A stretch of 64,000 nucleotides of DNA, from contig NZ_FZPC01000014.1 of assembly GCF_900187975.1 (NCBI RefSeq), positions 107,944 to 171,943 of the forward strand. Reading direction: 5' to 3'. This document shows positions 57,601 through 64,000 of this stretch, one piece after another; within the stretch, counting starts at the first letter, position 1; each line of letters starts with the position of its first letter. Made by a program: the position numbers and the translations under genes. Below the pieces are notes generated by a model, which made no database searches, was not told where the DNA came from, and was given only the letters and a program-made list of their open reading frames with translations. Source of the DNA: Pseudomonas delhiensis. Lineage in GTDB: Bacteria > Pseudomonadota > Gammaproteobacteria > Pseudomonadales > Pseudomonadaceae.

Positions 57601-58647
57601 ATGCTGCCCACCGGCGAGGCCATGGCGCCGGAACTGGCGCGGCAGTGGCTGCAGCGCTACCCGCAGGTGGGCCTGGTGAACGCCTACGGCCCGGCGGAAT
57701 GCTCGGACGACGTGGCCTTCTTCCGCGTCGACGCGGCCTCCACCGAAGGCACCTACCTGCCCATCGGCAGCCCCACCGACAACAACCAGCTGTACCTGCT
57801 GGATGCCGAGGGCGACTTCGACCTGGTGCCCCTGGGCGCGGTCGGCGAGCTGTGCGTGGCCGGCACCGGCGTTGGCCGCGGCTACGTCGGCGACCCGCTG
57901 CGCACCGCCCAGGCCTTCGTGCCGCACCCGTTCGGGGCGCCGGGGGAGCGCCTGTACCGCACCGGCGACCTGGCGCGGCGCCGCGCCGACGGCGTGCTGG
58001 AGTACGTCGGGCGCGTCGACCACCAGGTGAAGATCCGCGGCTTCCGCATCGAACTGGGCGAGATCGAGGCGCGCCTGCACGAGCTGCCGGACGTGCGCGA
58101 GGCGGCCGTGGCGGTGCAGGAAAGCGCCACCGGCAAGTACCTGGTCGGCTACCTGGTGCCCGCCGCGACGCCAGTCGAGGAGGGCGCCTGGCTGGAACAG
58201 GTGCGCCAGCACCTGCGCGCCGACCTGCCGGACTACATGGTGCCGCTGCACTGGCAGGTGCTGGAGCGCATGCCGCTCAACGCCAACGGCAAGCTCGACC
58301 GCAAGGCCCTGCCGGCGCTGGACATCGGCCAGGCCCTGGCCCACGCCTACCAGGCGCCGCGCACGGAGCTGGAAGGCACCCTGGCGCAGATCTGGGCCGA
58401 GGTGCTCAAGGTCGAGCGCGTCGGGGTGCTGGACAACTTCTTCGAGCTGGGCGGGCATTCGCTGCTGGCCACGCAGATCGCCTCGCGGGTGCAGAAGGCC
58501 CTGCAACGCAACGTGCCGCTGCGGGCCATGTTCGAGTGCAGCACGGTGGAGGAACTGGCCAGCTACATCGAGGCCCAGGCCAGCGCGATCGACGAGCACA
58601 AGGCGGCGCGCCTGGACGACCTGATGTCGCAGCTGGAAATGCTCTAG
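45682..58647 (+). CDS. pvdL: PvdL, pyoverdine chromophore peptide synthetase
   Basis: 4321 residues (PAO1 4342). Domain order: acyl-CoA-ligase-like domain (1–585, motif at Y173), carrier 1 (Ser614), C (HHIVADG, His798), A (Tyr1268), carrier 2 (Ser1661), C (His1853), A (Tyr2327), carrier 3 (Ser2726), epimerase (HHLVVDG, His2901), C (NHHILIDA, His3377), A (Tyr3862), carrier 4 (Ser4260), no thioesterase. This is the PvdL plan: fatty acid, Glu, D-Tyr, Dab. Codes read by eye: A2 DVWHFGRIN, A3 DAEGIGAVM, A4 DIWELTADD; the last is the Dab code. Start 45682 has AGGAAA upstream. Cytoplasmic, possibly membrane-bound in siderosomes. Confidence 0.97.
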   Translation: MDAFEHPLSMAQALRMRAGAQPDRLALRFLAEDGAGDVVLSYAELDRRARCIAAALQARAGQGERAVLLFPSGPDYVAAFFGCLYAGMVAVPAYPPESARRHHQERLLSIIDDCAPRLVLTQAELRGALLEGCPALSGAAAPQLLCVDELEPAGAEAWREVDIRPEHIAFLQYTSGSTALPKGVQVSHGNLVANERLIRGGFGIGADDVIVSWLPLYHDMGLIGGLLQPVYSGVPCVLMSPRYFLERPLRWLEAISQHGGTVSGGPDFAYRLCTERVSESALAGLDLSRWRVAFSGSEPIRQDSLDGFAARFAASRFEASSFFACYGLAEATLFVTGGRRGQGIAALGVDEAALAQNRIEAGSGSVLMCCGRSQPEHAVMIVEPHSGASLGENRVGEVWAAGPSIAHGYWRNPEASARAFVERDGRTWLRTGDLGCLRDGELYVTGRLKDMLIIRGHNLYPQDIERAVETEVDAVRKGRVAAFAVEVDGEEGIGIAAEVGRALQKRIPAAELIDAIRQAVAEACQEAPRVVALLNPGALPRTSSGKLQRSACRTRLADGSLDSYAVYPGVQAAAVPAVETDDALQARIAQVWREHLGVERVGADDNFFLLGGNSIAAAQVMAALRDGLGAELNLRLLFEAPRLADFSAAVAARLAAGATPQAAIASLPRGGDLPQSAAQRRLWLNWQIEPRGCAYNIPGGLQLRGELDEDAVYDAFARLVQRHEALRTRFLERDGQALQRIEPRGEFHWQALELDAAEAAQRREAEAREPFDLQQGPLLRVSLVRLGDDLHQLWVTLHHIVADGWSLNLLLDEFARLYAESQGGQGADLAPLPIGYAEFASWQRQWLEAGEGACQLAYWQAQLGEEAPRLELPTDHPRGNAASPAARLSLRLDDKLGQALGEAARASQASVFMWLLAAFQALLHRHSGQADIRVGVPSANRQRLEVQGLVGFFINTLVLRATPGPRQAFGQLLAQVREATLGAQEHQDLPFDRLLEALPGHGGQPFQVLFNHQQRDLSALRRLPGLLAEELPWHSREAKFDLQLQTEEDGRGRLRLNFDYAADLFDAVSIQRLADQYVALLRQVVAQPQLCLGDIALVGDAERARLEQWGSAPCEPARSWLPEQLERAQAEYAGRVALQWDGGELGHAELHAQANRLAHYLRDKGVGPDVPVAICAERSPQLLVGLLAILKAGGAYVPLDPDYPAERLAYMLADCGATLLLTQAHLLDRLPSQEGVATLCFDGLKLDGWPASAPGLHLHGDNLAYVIYTSGSTGQPKGVGNTHAALAERLQWMQATYALQADDVLMQKAPVSFDVSVWECFWPLLAGCRLVLAGPGEHRDPARIAQLVRQFGVTTLHFVPPLLQLFIDEPGVDACTSLRRLFSGGEALPAQLRDRVLQRLPGVALHNRYGPTETAINVTHWQCSVEDGARSPIGRPLGNVICRVLDSELNPLPPGAAGELCIGGAGLARGYLGRPGLSAERFVADPLGAPGARLYRTGDRARWNERGVLEYLGRQDGQVKLRGFRIELDEIRARLLAQPGVAQAVVVIRQAGNLGSQLVGYYTASADAPAEAEHNQALRTALQAALPEYMVPAQLMRLANMPLGPSGKLDLKALPEPSGQQREHVAPRDEVEQRLAAIWSEVLGLPQVGLDDDFFELGGHSLLATRIVSRARQAFAIELPLRELFEASALGAFAERVRQLRAAGSADSQGAIHPADRSRPVPLSYSQQRMWFLWQLEPDSPAYNVGGMARLRGTLDLDCFERALQALVRRHETLRTCFPSVDGVPHQQVQENSDLRMQRLDFSHLGAEGRQQALQQLADDEAHKPFDLEKGPLLRVYMVRFAEAEHYLVVTLHHIVTEGWAMDIFARELGALYEAFLEGRESPLAPLPVQYLDYSVWQRQWLEAGERQRQLDYWRAQLGDEHPVLELPGDRPRPPLQSHRGDLYRFDLAPQLAERVRRFNAGNGLTQFMTMTAALAVLLYRYSGQQDLRIGAPVANRIRPESEGLIGAFLNTQVLRCRLDGQMSVAQLLEQVRQTVIDGQSHQDLPFDHLVDALQPPRSAAYNPLFQVMCNVQRWEFQQTRELAGMTVEYLVNDARATKFDLNLEVTDLDQRLGCCLTYSRDLFDEPRIARMARHWQNLLEAMIADPQQRLGELPMLEAGERDALLHCSGPQLSDTLHGLFAAQAAAAPRAPALTFAGRTLSYAELDERANRLARLLRERGVGAEVRVGLALERSLEMVVGLLAILKAGGAYVPLDPEYPLERLRYMIEDSGVRLLLGQPALFEALGELPAGVGRCCPAEEGAALAALDDGPLPSFSQAQHQAYLIYTSGSTGKPKGVVVSHGEIAMHCRAVIERFGMRADDCELHFYSINFDAASERLLTPLLCGAHVVLRAQGQWGAEDICQLIAEHRVSILGFTPSYGSQLAQWLQTQNRQLPVRLCITGGEALTAEHLQRIRQAFAPRYFFNAYGPTETVVMPLAALAPEQVEAGAGVPIGSLVGERSACILDADLALVPQGAGGELYVGGAGLARGYHERPGLTAERFVPDPFGAPGGRLYRTGDRVRQRTDGQVEYLGRIDQQVKIRGFRIELGEIEARLQEHPQVRETAVLAVDGPSGKQLVGYVGTALATADAAAQAELREALKAHLKQQLPDYMVPAHLVLLEGLPLTANGKLDRRALPAPDAGLGERVYEAPRSELERQLAAIWGEVLNVAQVGLDDNFFELGGDSILSIQVVSRARQQGIQFSPRDLFQHQSVRSLAGVARAVGASQAEQGEVQGGSALTPIQHWFFELPLENRAHWNQSLLLEPRQALDADLLRQALLQLTRHHDALRLAFRQEDGRWQAGHRAPDDGAWLVWQAQVASFADCAEVFERAQRSLALDGPLLRAVLVDGPGAQRLLLAIHHLVVDGVSWRVLLEDLQQAYRQLAAGEAVQLPAKTSAFRDWTARLQAYAGSEPLREELHWWHGQLDGAPGTWLCDNPEGRNDEALARSLSLRLDRERTRQLLQQAPAAYRTQVNDLLLTALARVLCRATGEASVLVQLEGHGREALFDDIDLSRTVGWFTSAFPLRLAPALEAGEEGLAASIKAIKEQLRAVPHKGLGHGVLRHLGDEAGRRALAALPQPRITFNYLGQFDQSFTEDALFRPLDEPTGAIHDAAAPLPNELSVDGQVYGGELVLRWTYSAERYEERTIADLANAYLDELQALVAHCLDDKAGGLTPSDFPLARLSQAQLDALAVPAAQIDDVYPLTPMQEGLLLHTLLEPGTGIYYMQDRYRIDSELDRERFAAAWQAVVARHEALRASFSWNAGEAMLQVIHKPGPVALDYLDWSELPEEGHEERLQALHKREREAGFDLLNAPPFHLRLIRLGAARYWFMMSNHHILIDAWCRGLLMSDFFEIYSALGEGRAAELPTPPRYRDYIAWLQRQDLDHSRRWWRDNLRGFERATYVPSDRPIVHERAGDSGGMMVGDRYTRLDAADGARLRELAQRYQLTVNTFAQAAWALVLRRFSGERDLLFGVTVAGRPVGMPQMQRTVGLFINSIPLRVQLPAPGERQTVRDWLAGLFERNLELREHEHLPLVAIQESSELPKGQPLFDSLFVFENAPVEVSVLDRAQSLKASSDSGRTHTNFPLTVVCYPGDDLGLHLSYDQRYFEAATIERLLGEFKRLLLALADGFHGEVAELPLLGAQERRFLLEDCNRSEHAYPLEQGYVRLFEARVAAHPQRIAASCLGQQWSYAELNRRANRLGHALLAAGVGFDQPVALLGERGLDLLGMIVGSFKAGAGYLPLDPAHPTQRLTRILELSRTPVLVCSAACHEQALALLAELGCGSRPRLLVWDEVQHGAAAEHDPQRYSGPGNLAYVIYTSGSTGLPKGVMVEQAGMLNNQLSKVPYLALGEGDVIAQTASQSFDISVWQFLAAPLFGGRVAIVPNAIAQDPQALLEHVVEQGVSVLESVPSLIQGMLAEERGALPGLRWMLPTGEAMAPELARQWLQRYPQVGLVNAYGPAECSDDVAFFRVDAASTEGTYLPIGSPTDNNQLYLLDAEGDFDLVPLGAVGELCVAGTGVGRGYVGDPLRTAQAFVPHPFGAPGERLYRTGDLARRRADGVLEYVGRVDHQVKIRGFRIELGEIEARLHELPDVREAAVAVQESATGKYLVGYLVPAATPVEEGAWLEQVRQHLRADLPDYMVPLHWQVLERMPLNANGKLDRKALPALDIGQALAHAYQAPRTELEGTLAQIWAEVLKVERVGVLDNFFELGGHSLLATQIASRVQKALQRNVPLRAMFECSTVEELASYIEAQASAIDEHKAARLDDLMSQLEML

Positions 58648-58778
58648 AGCGGCGCTTCCCGCGGGGCCGCCGAGGTCCCGCGGGCCCATCGCCAACCCCT
58701 TTAACCCCTGCGTGGCCTGCCGCGCCCGGGCCGCCCCGCGCCCGCGGAAATGGCGCCGGGGCAGGGCGCGGCCGGCAG

Positions 58779-58802
58779 TAAATCCCGAGCGCCGCGCTGC
58801 GT
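58779..58802 (+). promoter_or_regulatory. PvdS (iron-starvation) promoter of pvdH
   Basis: TAAATCCC, then CGT, with 16 bp between TAAAT and CGT: a perfect consensus IS box, 76 bp before the pvdH ATG. Confidence 0.88.
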
Positions 58803-58877
58803 TATTCCCTACAGCCGCTCCGCCATCGCGGGGCACCCGTCAACCGTGGCACACCACCACGTCTCGAGGTTGAAGAC

Positions 58878-60296
58878 ATGCAAGTCGCTACCAGCGTCAT
58901 CGATGACCAGCCTGCCCATGCCGAACCGGCCGCGGGCGAAACCCTCTACGAATTCGCCGAGTCGCCGCTGCTGGCGCGCCAGCGCCACCAGGAATCCAAC
59001 GCGCGCAGCTACCCGCGGCGCATCCCCCTGGCCCTGAAGAAGGCCAGCGGGCTGTTCGTGGAGGACGTCGAGGGGCGCCGCTTCATCGACTGCCTGGCCG
59101 GCGCCGGCACCCTGGCCCTGGGCCACAACCACCCGGTGGTGATCGAGGCGATCCGGCAGGTGCTGGCCGACGAACTGCCGCTACACACCCTGGACCTGAC
59201 CACCCCGGTGAAGGACGCCTTCGTCCAGGACCTGTTCGGCCTGCTCTCGGCGCAACTGGCGCGCGAGGCGAAGATCCAGTTCTGCGGGCCCACCGGCGCC
59301 GACGCCGCCGAGGCCGCGCTCAAGCTGGTGCGCACCGCCACCGGGCGCAGCACCGTGCTGTCGTTCCAGGGCGGCTACCATGGCATGACCCAGGGCGCCC
59401 TGGGGCTGATGGGCAACCTCGGGCCGAAGAAGGCCCTGGGCGCGCTGCTGGGCAACGGCGTGCAGTTCCTGCCGTACCCCTACGCCTACCGCTGCCCCTT
59501 CGGCCTCGGCGGCGAGGCCGGGGTGAAAGCCAACCTGCACTACCTGGAAAGCGTGCTGAACGACCCGGAGAGCGGCGTGCCGCTGCCGGCGGCGGTGGTG
59601 GTCGAGGTGGTCCAGGGCGAGGGCGGCGTGGTCCCGGCCGACCTGGAGTGGCTGCGCGGCCTGCGGCGCATCACCGAGAAGGCCGGGGTGGCGCTGGTGG
59701 TCGACGAGATCCAGACCGGCTTCGGCCGCACCGGGCGGATGTTTGCCTTCGAGCACGCCGGCATCGTCCCCGACGTGGTGCTGCTGTCCAAGGCCATCGG
59801 CGGCAGCCTGCCGCTGGCGGTGGTGGTCTACCGCGACTGGCTGGACACCTGGCAGCCCGGCGCCCACGCCGGCACCTTCCGCGGCAACCAGATGGCCATG
59901 GCCGCGGGCTCCGCGGTGATGCGCTACCTGAAGGAACACGACATCCCGGCCCATGCCGCGGCCATGGGCGAGCGCCTGGCCGAGCACCTGCGCATCCTCC
60001 AGCGCAGCTACCCGCAGCTGGGCGACATCCGCGGCCGCGGGCTGATGCTCGGGGTGGAGGTGGTCGACCCCGAGGGCGCCGCCGACAGCCTCGGCCACCC
60101 GCCGGCCAACCCCGCGCTGGCCTCGCGCATCCAGCGCGAATGCCTGCGCCGCGGGCTGATCCTCGAACTGGGCGGCCGCCACGGCGCGGTGGTGCGCTTC
60201 CTGCCGCCGCTGATCATCAGCGCCGAACAGATCGACGAGGTGGCACGGCGCTTCGCCCGCGCCCTGACCGCGGCCGTGCCTGCCGGCAAACCGTAG
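58878..60296 (+). CDS. pvdH: PvdH, L-2,4-diaminobutyrate:2-oxoglutarate aminotransferase
   Basis: 472 residues (PAO1 469). Class-III PLP aminotransferase: FIDCLAGAGTLALGHNHPVV, FCGPTGADAAEAALKLVRTA, VVEVVQGEGGVVPAD, VVDEIQTGFGRTGRMFAFE, PLP lysine Lys305 in LLSKAIGGSLPLAVVVY and TFRGNQMAMAAG. Forms Dab from aspartate semialdehyde and glutamate; Dab is used by the last PvdL module. Own IS box. Odd: the stop TAG (60294–60296) is the first TAG of a REP element starting at 60293, so the end GKP runs into the repeat. Confidence 0.96.
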   Translation: MQVATSVIDDQPAHAEPAAGETLYEFAESPLLARQRHQESNARSYPRRIPLALKKASGLFVEDVEGRRFIDCLAGAGTLALGHNHPVVIEAIRQVLADELPLHTLDLTTPVKDAFVQDLFGLLSAQLAREAKIQFCGPTGADAAEAALKLVRTATGRSTVLSFQGGYHGMTQGALGLMGNLGPKKALGALLGNGVQFLPYPYAYRCPFGLGGEAGVKANLHYLESVLNDPESGVPLPAAVVVEVVQGEGGVVPADLEWLRGLRRITEKAGVALVVDEIQTGFGRTGRMFAFEHAGIVPDVVLLSKAIGGSLPLAVVVYRDWLDTWQPGAHAGTFRGNQMAMAAGSAVMRYLKEHDIPAHAAAMGERLAEHLRILQRSYPQLGDIRGRGLMLGVEVVDPEGAADSLGHPPANPALASRIQRECLRRGLILELGGRHGAVVRFLPPLIISAEQIDEVARRFARALTAAVPAGKP

Positions 60297-60476
60297 GAAC
60301 GCGCCCTGCCCGCGAAATCGCGCGCAGGGCGCGCTCCTACAGGTTGACGCCGAACGTCCCGCCCACGCCGAACGGCCCCCTCTCCCTTCAGGGAGAGGGT
60401 TGGGGAGAGGGGACGGCGTCAACCCCAAACACCTGAACCACCGGCTAGCACCGTTCGCGAGCAAGCTCGCTCCTAC
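60293..60476. repeat. REP elements after pvdH
   Basis: GTAGGAACGCGCCCTGC (60293) pairs with GCAGGGCGCGCTCCTAC (ending 60340). Then CCCTCTCCCTTCAGGGAGAGG around 60378, and TTCGCGAGCAAGCTCGCTCC near 60454–60476. No gene in 60297–60565. Confidence 0.85.
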
Positions 60477-60486
60477 GAAGATCACC

Positions 60487-60510
60487 TAATTTTCTCCCCG
60501 CCAACTTCGT
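60487..60510 (+). promoter_or_regulatory. PvdS (iron-starvation) promoter of the mbtH-thioesterase unit
   Basis: TAATT, 16 bp, CGT, 55 bp before the mbtH-like ATG. Identical in core and spacing to the boxes of pvdL and pvdI. Confidence 0.78.
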
Positions 60511-60520
60511 TAACCCATAG

Positions 60521-60784
<264 letters not shown>

Positions 60785-61537
60785 GTGGCGCTGCGACTCT
60801 TCTGCCTGCCGTACTCCGGCGCCAGCGCCATGGTCTACGGGCGCTGGCGGCGCAAGCTGCCGGCCTGGCTGCAACTGCGCCCGGTGGAGCTGCCGGGCCG
60901 CGGCACGCGCATGGCCGAGCCGCTGCAGACCGACCTCGCCGGCCTGGCCCGGCAACTGGCCCGTGAGCTGCACGACGAAGTGCGCCAGGGCCCCTACGCG
61001 GTGCTCGGCCACAGCCTGGGCGCGCTGCTCGCCTGCGAGCTGCTCTACGCCCTGCGCGAGTTGGGCAGCCCGACGCCCCTGGGGCTGTTCGCCTCGGGCA
61101 CCGCGGCGCCTTCGCGGCGCGCGGAATACGACCGTGGCTTCGCCGAACCCAAGAGCGACGCCGAGCTGATCGCCGACCTGCGCGACCTGCAGGGCACCCC
61201 CGAGGAAGTGCTGGCCAGCCAGGAGCTGATGAGCCTTACGCTGCCCATCCTGCGCGCCGACTTCCTGCTCTGCGGCGGCTACCGCTACCAGCGCCGCGCG
61301 CCCCTGGCCTGCCCGATCCAGGTGCTCGGCGGCCGCGCCGACAAGGCCAGCGAGGAACAGCTGCGGGCCTGGGGCGAGGAGACCTGCGCCGGCTCGGAAC
61401 TGCAACTGTTCGACGGCGGGCACTTCTTCATCCACGAGCACGAGGCCGCCGTGCTGGGCTGCATCGAGCAGCGCCTGCAACGCTGGCGCGCCGGCGAGGG
61501 TTCGCTGGCGCCGGCGGCGGCCGCCGCGACCTTCTGA
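60785..61537 (+). CDS. Type II thioesterase of the pyoverdine NRPS (PvdG/PA2411 type)
   Basis: 250 residues, GTG start immediately after the mbtH TGA. Alpha/beta hydrolase of the NRPS editing type: LFCLPYSGASAMVYGRWRR, VELPGRGTRM, GHSLGALLACEL with Ser77, Asp186 in LGGRADKAS and His213 in FDGGHFFIHEHE. Type II enzymes hydrolyse misloaded acyl groups from carriers. In PAO1 pvdG sits between pvdS and pvdL and PA2411 next to the mbtH gene; here only this one exists in the locus, in the PA2411 position. Which it equals cannot be told by eye. A terminator follows. Confidence 0.88.
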   Translation: MALRLFCLPYSGASAMVYGRWRRKLPAWLQLRPVELPGRGTRMAEPLQTDLAGLARQLARELHDEVRQGPYAVLGHSLGALLACELLYALRELGSPTPLGLFASGTAAPSRRAEYDRGFAEPKSDAELIADLRDLQGTPEEVLASQELMSLTLPILRADFLLCGGYRYQRRAPLACPIQVLGGRADKASEEQLRAWGEETCAGSELQLFDGGHFFIHEHEAAVLGCIEQRLQRWRAGEGSLAPAAAAATF

Positions 61538-61557
61538 CGTCTCGCGCATGACGGTCG

Positions 61558-61585
61558 AGCCGGGTGCAGGCGAGGGCACCCGGCT
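61558..61585 (+). terminator. Intrinsic terminator after the thioesterase gene
   Basis: 10-bp perfect stem AGCCGGGTGC / GCACCCGGCT, 8-base loop, then TTCGTCGTT. Confidence 0.75.
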
Positions 61586-61666
61586 TTCGTCGTTGCCTGC
61601 CCACAAGTATTTGATATCAATTTGAAAATTCGCTTCAACCGGCGGTTCCCGGCTGCGCCGCGAAGC

Positions 61667-61690
61667 TAATTTTCCGGCGTTGCTGTCCGT
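61667..61690 (+). promoter_or_regulatory. PvdS (iron-starvation) promoter of the pvdI-type gene
   Basis: TAATT, 16 bp, CGT, 59 bp before the NRPS ATG. Same core as at pvdL and mbtH. Confidence 0.78.
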
Positions 61691-61748
61691 TCACCATGAG
61701 CCCACTCGAGCCCTGGCGCTCGTTGCCCACGTGCACGGAAGAAGACAG

Positions 61749-64000
61749 ATGAACGCAGAACAGTCCCTGAAACTCGCCCGCCGCTTCCTCGAGCTGCCCC
61801 TGGAAAAACGCCGGATGTTCCTGGCGAGCCTGAGCGCGGAAGGCGTCGACTTCTCGCTGTTCCCGATTCCGGCCGGGGTGCCGGGCGCCGAGCGCGACCG
61901 GCCGTCCTACGCCCAGCAACGCATGTGGCTGCTCTGGCAGCTGGACCCGCACAGCGGCGCCTACAACCTGCCCGGCGCCGTGCGCCTGGACGGGGCGCTG
62001 GACCGCCAGGCCCTGGAGCGCGCCTTCGCCAGCCTGGTCGAGCGTCACGAGACGCTGCGCACGGTGTTCGTCCCCGGTGCGGACGGCACCCCGCGGCTGG
62101 CGCCCATGCCCGGCGAGCTGCAGGTGGTGTACGAGGATTTCAGCGCCCTGGCGGTGGACGAGCGGGAAGCGCGGGTGCGCGAGGAGGCCCAGCGCGAGTC
62201 GCTGCAGCCCTTCGACCTGGGCAATGGCCCGCTGCTGCGGGTGCGCCTGATCCGCCTGGGCGAACGGGAGCACGTGCTGCTGCTGACGCTGCACCACATC
62301 GTCTCCGATGGCTGGTCGATGAACCTGCTGATCGAGGAATTCGGCCGCTTCTATAGCGCCTACGCCCAGGGCGGCGAGGCGCAGCTGCAGGCGCTGCCGG
62401 TGCAGTACGCCGACTACGCCCTGTGGCAGCGCAGCTGGCTGGAGGCCGGCGAGCAGGAACGCCAGCTGGACTACTGGCGCAAGCAGCTCGGCGAGCAGCA
62501 CCCGGTGCTGGAGCTGGCCGGCGACCACCCGCGCCCGGCCCAGGCCAGCTACCGCGGCGCCCGCTACGAATTCGCCGTGGAGCCTGCGCTGGCCGAAGCG
62601 CTGCGCGCCGCCGCGCGGCGCCAGGGGCTGACCCTGTTCATGCTGCTGCTGGGCGGTTTCGACGTGCTGCTGCAACGCTACAGCGGCGAGGGCGACCTGC
62701 GCGTCGGCGTGCCCATCGCCAACCGCAACCGCGCCGAGGTGGAGGGGCTGATCGGCCTGTTCGTCAACACCCAGGTGCTGCGCGCGGTATTCGACGGGCA
62801 GACGCCGGTGGAGCGCCTGCTGGCCCAGGTGCGCGACAGCGTGCTGGGCGCCCAGGCCCACCAGGACCTGCCGTTCGAGCGCCTGCTGGACGCCTTCCAG
62901 GTGGAGCGCAGCCTGAGCCACAGCCCGCTGTTCCAGGTGATGTACAACCACCAGCCGCAGGTGGCCGACATCGAGGCCCTGGACGACGTGGCCGGCCTGC
63001 GCCTGAGCCGCCTGGACTGGCAGAGCCGCACCACCCAGTTCGACCTTTCCCTGGACACCTACGAGAAGGGCGGCCGCCTGTACGCCGCGCTGACCTATGC
63101 CACGGATCTGTTCGAGCCGGCGACCATCGAGCGCATGGCGCGGCACTGGCAGAACCTGCTGCGGGCGATGATCGAGAACCCGCAACAGGCGGTAGGCGAA
63201 CTGCCGATGCTGGACGCCGGTGAGCGTGAGCTGATCCTGAAACAGTGGAATGCCACGGCTACCGAATATCCGTTGCAACGCGGCGTACACCAGCTGTTCG
63301 AAGAGCAGGTCGAACGTCACCCGAATGCACCGGCGCTGGCCTTCGGCGAGCAGCGCCTGAGCTATGCGGAACTGAACCAGCGCGCCAACCGCCTGGCCCA
63401 TGCCCTGATCGCGCGCGGCGTGGGGCCGGATAGCCTGGTCGGCATCGCGGTGGAGCGCTCCATCGAGATGGTCGTCGGGCTGATGGCGATCCTGAAGGCC
63501 GGCGGCGCCTACGTGCCGCTGGACCCGGAATACCCCGCCGAGCGCCTGGCCTACATGCTGGAAGACAGCGGCGTGAAGCTGCTGCTGAGCCAGTCGCACC
63601 TGGACCTGCCGTTGGCCGAGGGGGTGCAGCGCATCGACCTGGACCAGGAGAGCGATTGGCTGGAAGGCTACAGCGACGCCAATCCCGCTGCGCTCGTGGA
63701 CGGCGAGAGCCTCGCCTATGTGATCTACACCTCCGGCTCCACGGGCAAGCCCAAGGGCGCCGGAAACCGCCATCGCGCGCTGACCAACCGCCTGTGCTGG
63801 ATGCAGGAAGCCTATGGCCTGGACGGCAGCGATACCGTCCTGCAAAAGACGCCGTTCAGCTTCGACGTCTCGGTCTGGGAATTCTTCTGGCCGCTGATGA
63901 CCGGCGCCCGCCTGGTCGTCGCGGCACCGGGCGATCACCGCGACCCGGCGAAGCTGGTGGAACTGATCAATCGCGAAGGCGTGACCACGCTGCACTTCGT
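61749..64000 (+). CDS. pvdI: PvdI-type pyoverdine peptide-chain NRPS (5' part, runs off the window)
   Basis: 750 codons visible, continuing past the end. Start MNAEQSLKLARRFLELPLEK is the shared start of PvdI/PvdJ/PvdD. Domains: C from about residue 45 (YAQQRMWLLWQL; HHIVSDG at His182), condensation end near 470, then A (from about 490) with [11 protein letters not shown] at Tyr660 and FDVSVWEFFWPL. The readable code positions are D-V-W-H, as in Ser-activating domains (DVWHLSLID), fitting a Ser as first residue after the chromophore. Assigned to pvdI by sequence and position as first chain module; pvdJ or pvdD cannot be excluded. Own IS box upstream. Confidence 0.85.
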   Translation, partial: MNAEQSLKLARRFLELPLEKRRMFLASLSAEGVDFSLFPIPAGVPGAERDRPSYAQQRMWLLWQLDPHSGAYNLPGAVRLDGALDRQALERAFASLVERHETLRTVFVPGADGTPRLAPMPGELQVVYEDFSALAVDEREARVREEAQRESLQPFDLGNGPLLRVRLIRLGEREHVLLLTLHHIVSDGWSMNLLIEEFGRFYSAYAQGGEAQLQALPVQYADYALWQRSWLEAGEQERQLDYWRKQLGEQHPVLELAGDHPRPAQASYRGARYEFAVEPALAEALRAAARRQGLTLFMLLLGGFDVLLQRYSGEGDLRVGVPIANRNRAEVEGLIGLFVNTQVLRAVFDGQTPVERLLAQVRDSVLGAQAHQDLPFERLLDAFQVERSLSHSPLFQVMYNHQPQVADIEALDDVAGLRLSRLDWQSRTTQFDLSLDTYEKGGRLYAALTYATDLFEPATIERMARHWQNLLRAMIENPQQAVGELPMLDAGERELILKQWNATATEYPLQRGVHQLFEEQVERHPNAPALAFGEQRLSYAELNQRANRLAHALIARGVGPDSLVGIAVERSIEMVVGLMAILKAGGAYVPLDPEYPAERLAYMLEDSGVKLLLSQSHLDLPLAEGVQRIDLDQESDWLEGYSDANPAALVDGESLAYVIYTSGSTGKPKGAGNRHRALTNRLCWMQEAYGLDGSDTVLQKTPFSFDVSVWEFFWPLMTGARLVVAAPGDHRDPAKLVELINREGVTTLHF

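Overview
This 64 kb window is high-GC chromosomal DNA from a Pseudomonas. The gene content and several local gene orders follow P. aeruginosa PAO1 (fap–uppP–DUF1294–LysR–azoR; muxABC-opmB; yfiRNB; pvdS/pvdL/pvdH). The dispersed repeats, the compact pyoverdine locus and several accessory genes point to a related species rather than P. aeruginosa itself. There are no rRNA or tRNA genes, no insertion sequences and no CRISPR array. Spacers between operons are instead filled with short palindromic REP/BIME-type repeats.

Layout. 1–1.35 kb: start of a functional-amyloid operon on the minus strand (fapA, fapB, 5' part of fapC) behind a good sigma-54 promoter match. 1.9–6.9 kb: uppP, a cold-shock/DUF1294 membrane protein, a LysR regulator divergent from azoreductase azoR, a nuclease-like protein with a degenerate active site, a 216-bp tandem repeat, and thiol peroxidase tpx. 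7–16.2 kb: the muxABC-opmB efflux operon (adaptor, two RND pumps, outer-membrane channel; every junction overlaps) with an array of GTAAA repeats upstream. 16.5–31.8 kb: housekeeping and accessory genes: NlpC/P60 hydrolase, azlCD, a glutamine-amidotransferase-like/monooxygenase pair divergent from a LysR gene, a GFA protein, a saccharopine-dehydrogenase-like protein, a ubiquinone-type hydroxylase, SDR + LysR, an HD protein, the yfiR-yfiN-yfiB c-di-GMP module, zapE and a VOC protein. 31.8–42.2 kb: a candidate minus-strand small RNA or small-protein locus, a ProX-like binding protein, a two-gene unit of truncated contractile-tail sheath plus LysM-like protein, an OprD-type porin, 3-hydroxybutyryl-CoA dehydrogenase, an MBL hydrolase, two cupins, an MFS transporter behind a coupled 30-codon uORF, and a DUF3015 protein.

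42.9–64 kb: a membrane diguanylate cyclase, then the pyoverdine locus. The sigma factor gene pvdS (minus, Fur-box match upstream) faces pvdL (plus, chromophore NRPS of 4321 residues). pvdH (diaminobutyrate aminotransferase), an mbtH-like gene with a type II thioesterase, and the first 750 codons of a PvdI-type peptide synthetase follow. Each of the four plus-strand units has its own iron-starvation box, T-A-A-[A/T]-T, exactly 16 bp, then C-G-T. The inferred circuit is: low iron relieves Fur, PvdS is made, and PvdS drives pvdL, pvdH, mbtH-TE and pvdI. PvdH supplies Dab for the last PvdL module, whose adenylation code reads as the Dab code.

Most worth a second look: the sheath fragment/LysM pair, the minus-strand RNA/peptide candidate at 32.02–32.16 kb, genes whose stop codon is the first TAG of a REP element, the His/Asp-rich start of FapC, the coupled uORF before the MFS gene, and the compact pyoverdine layout with uniformly spaced IS boxes.
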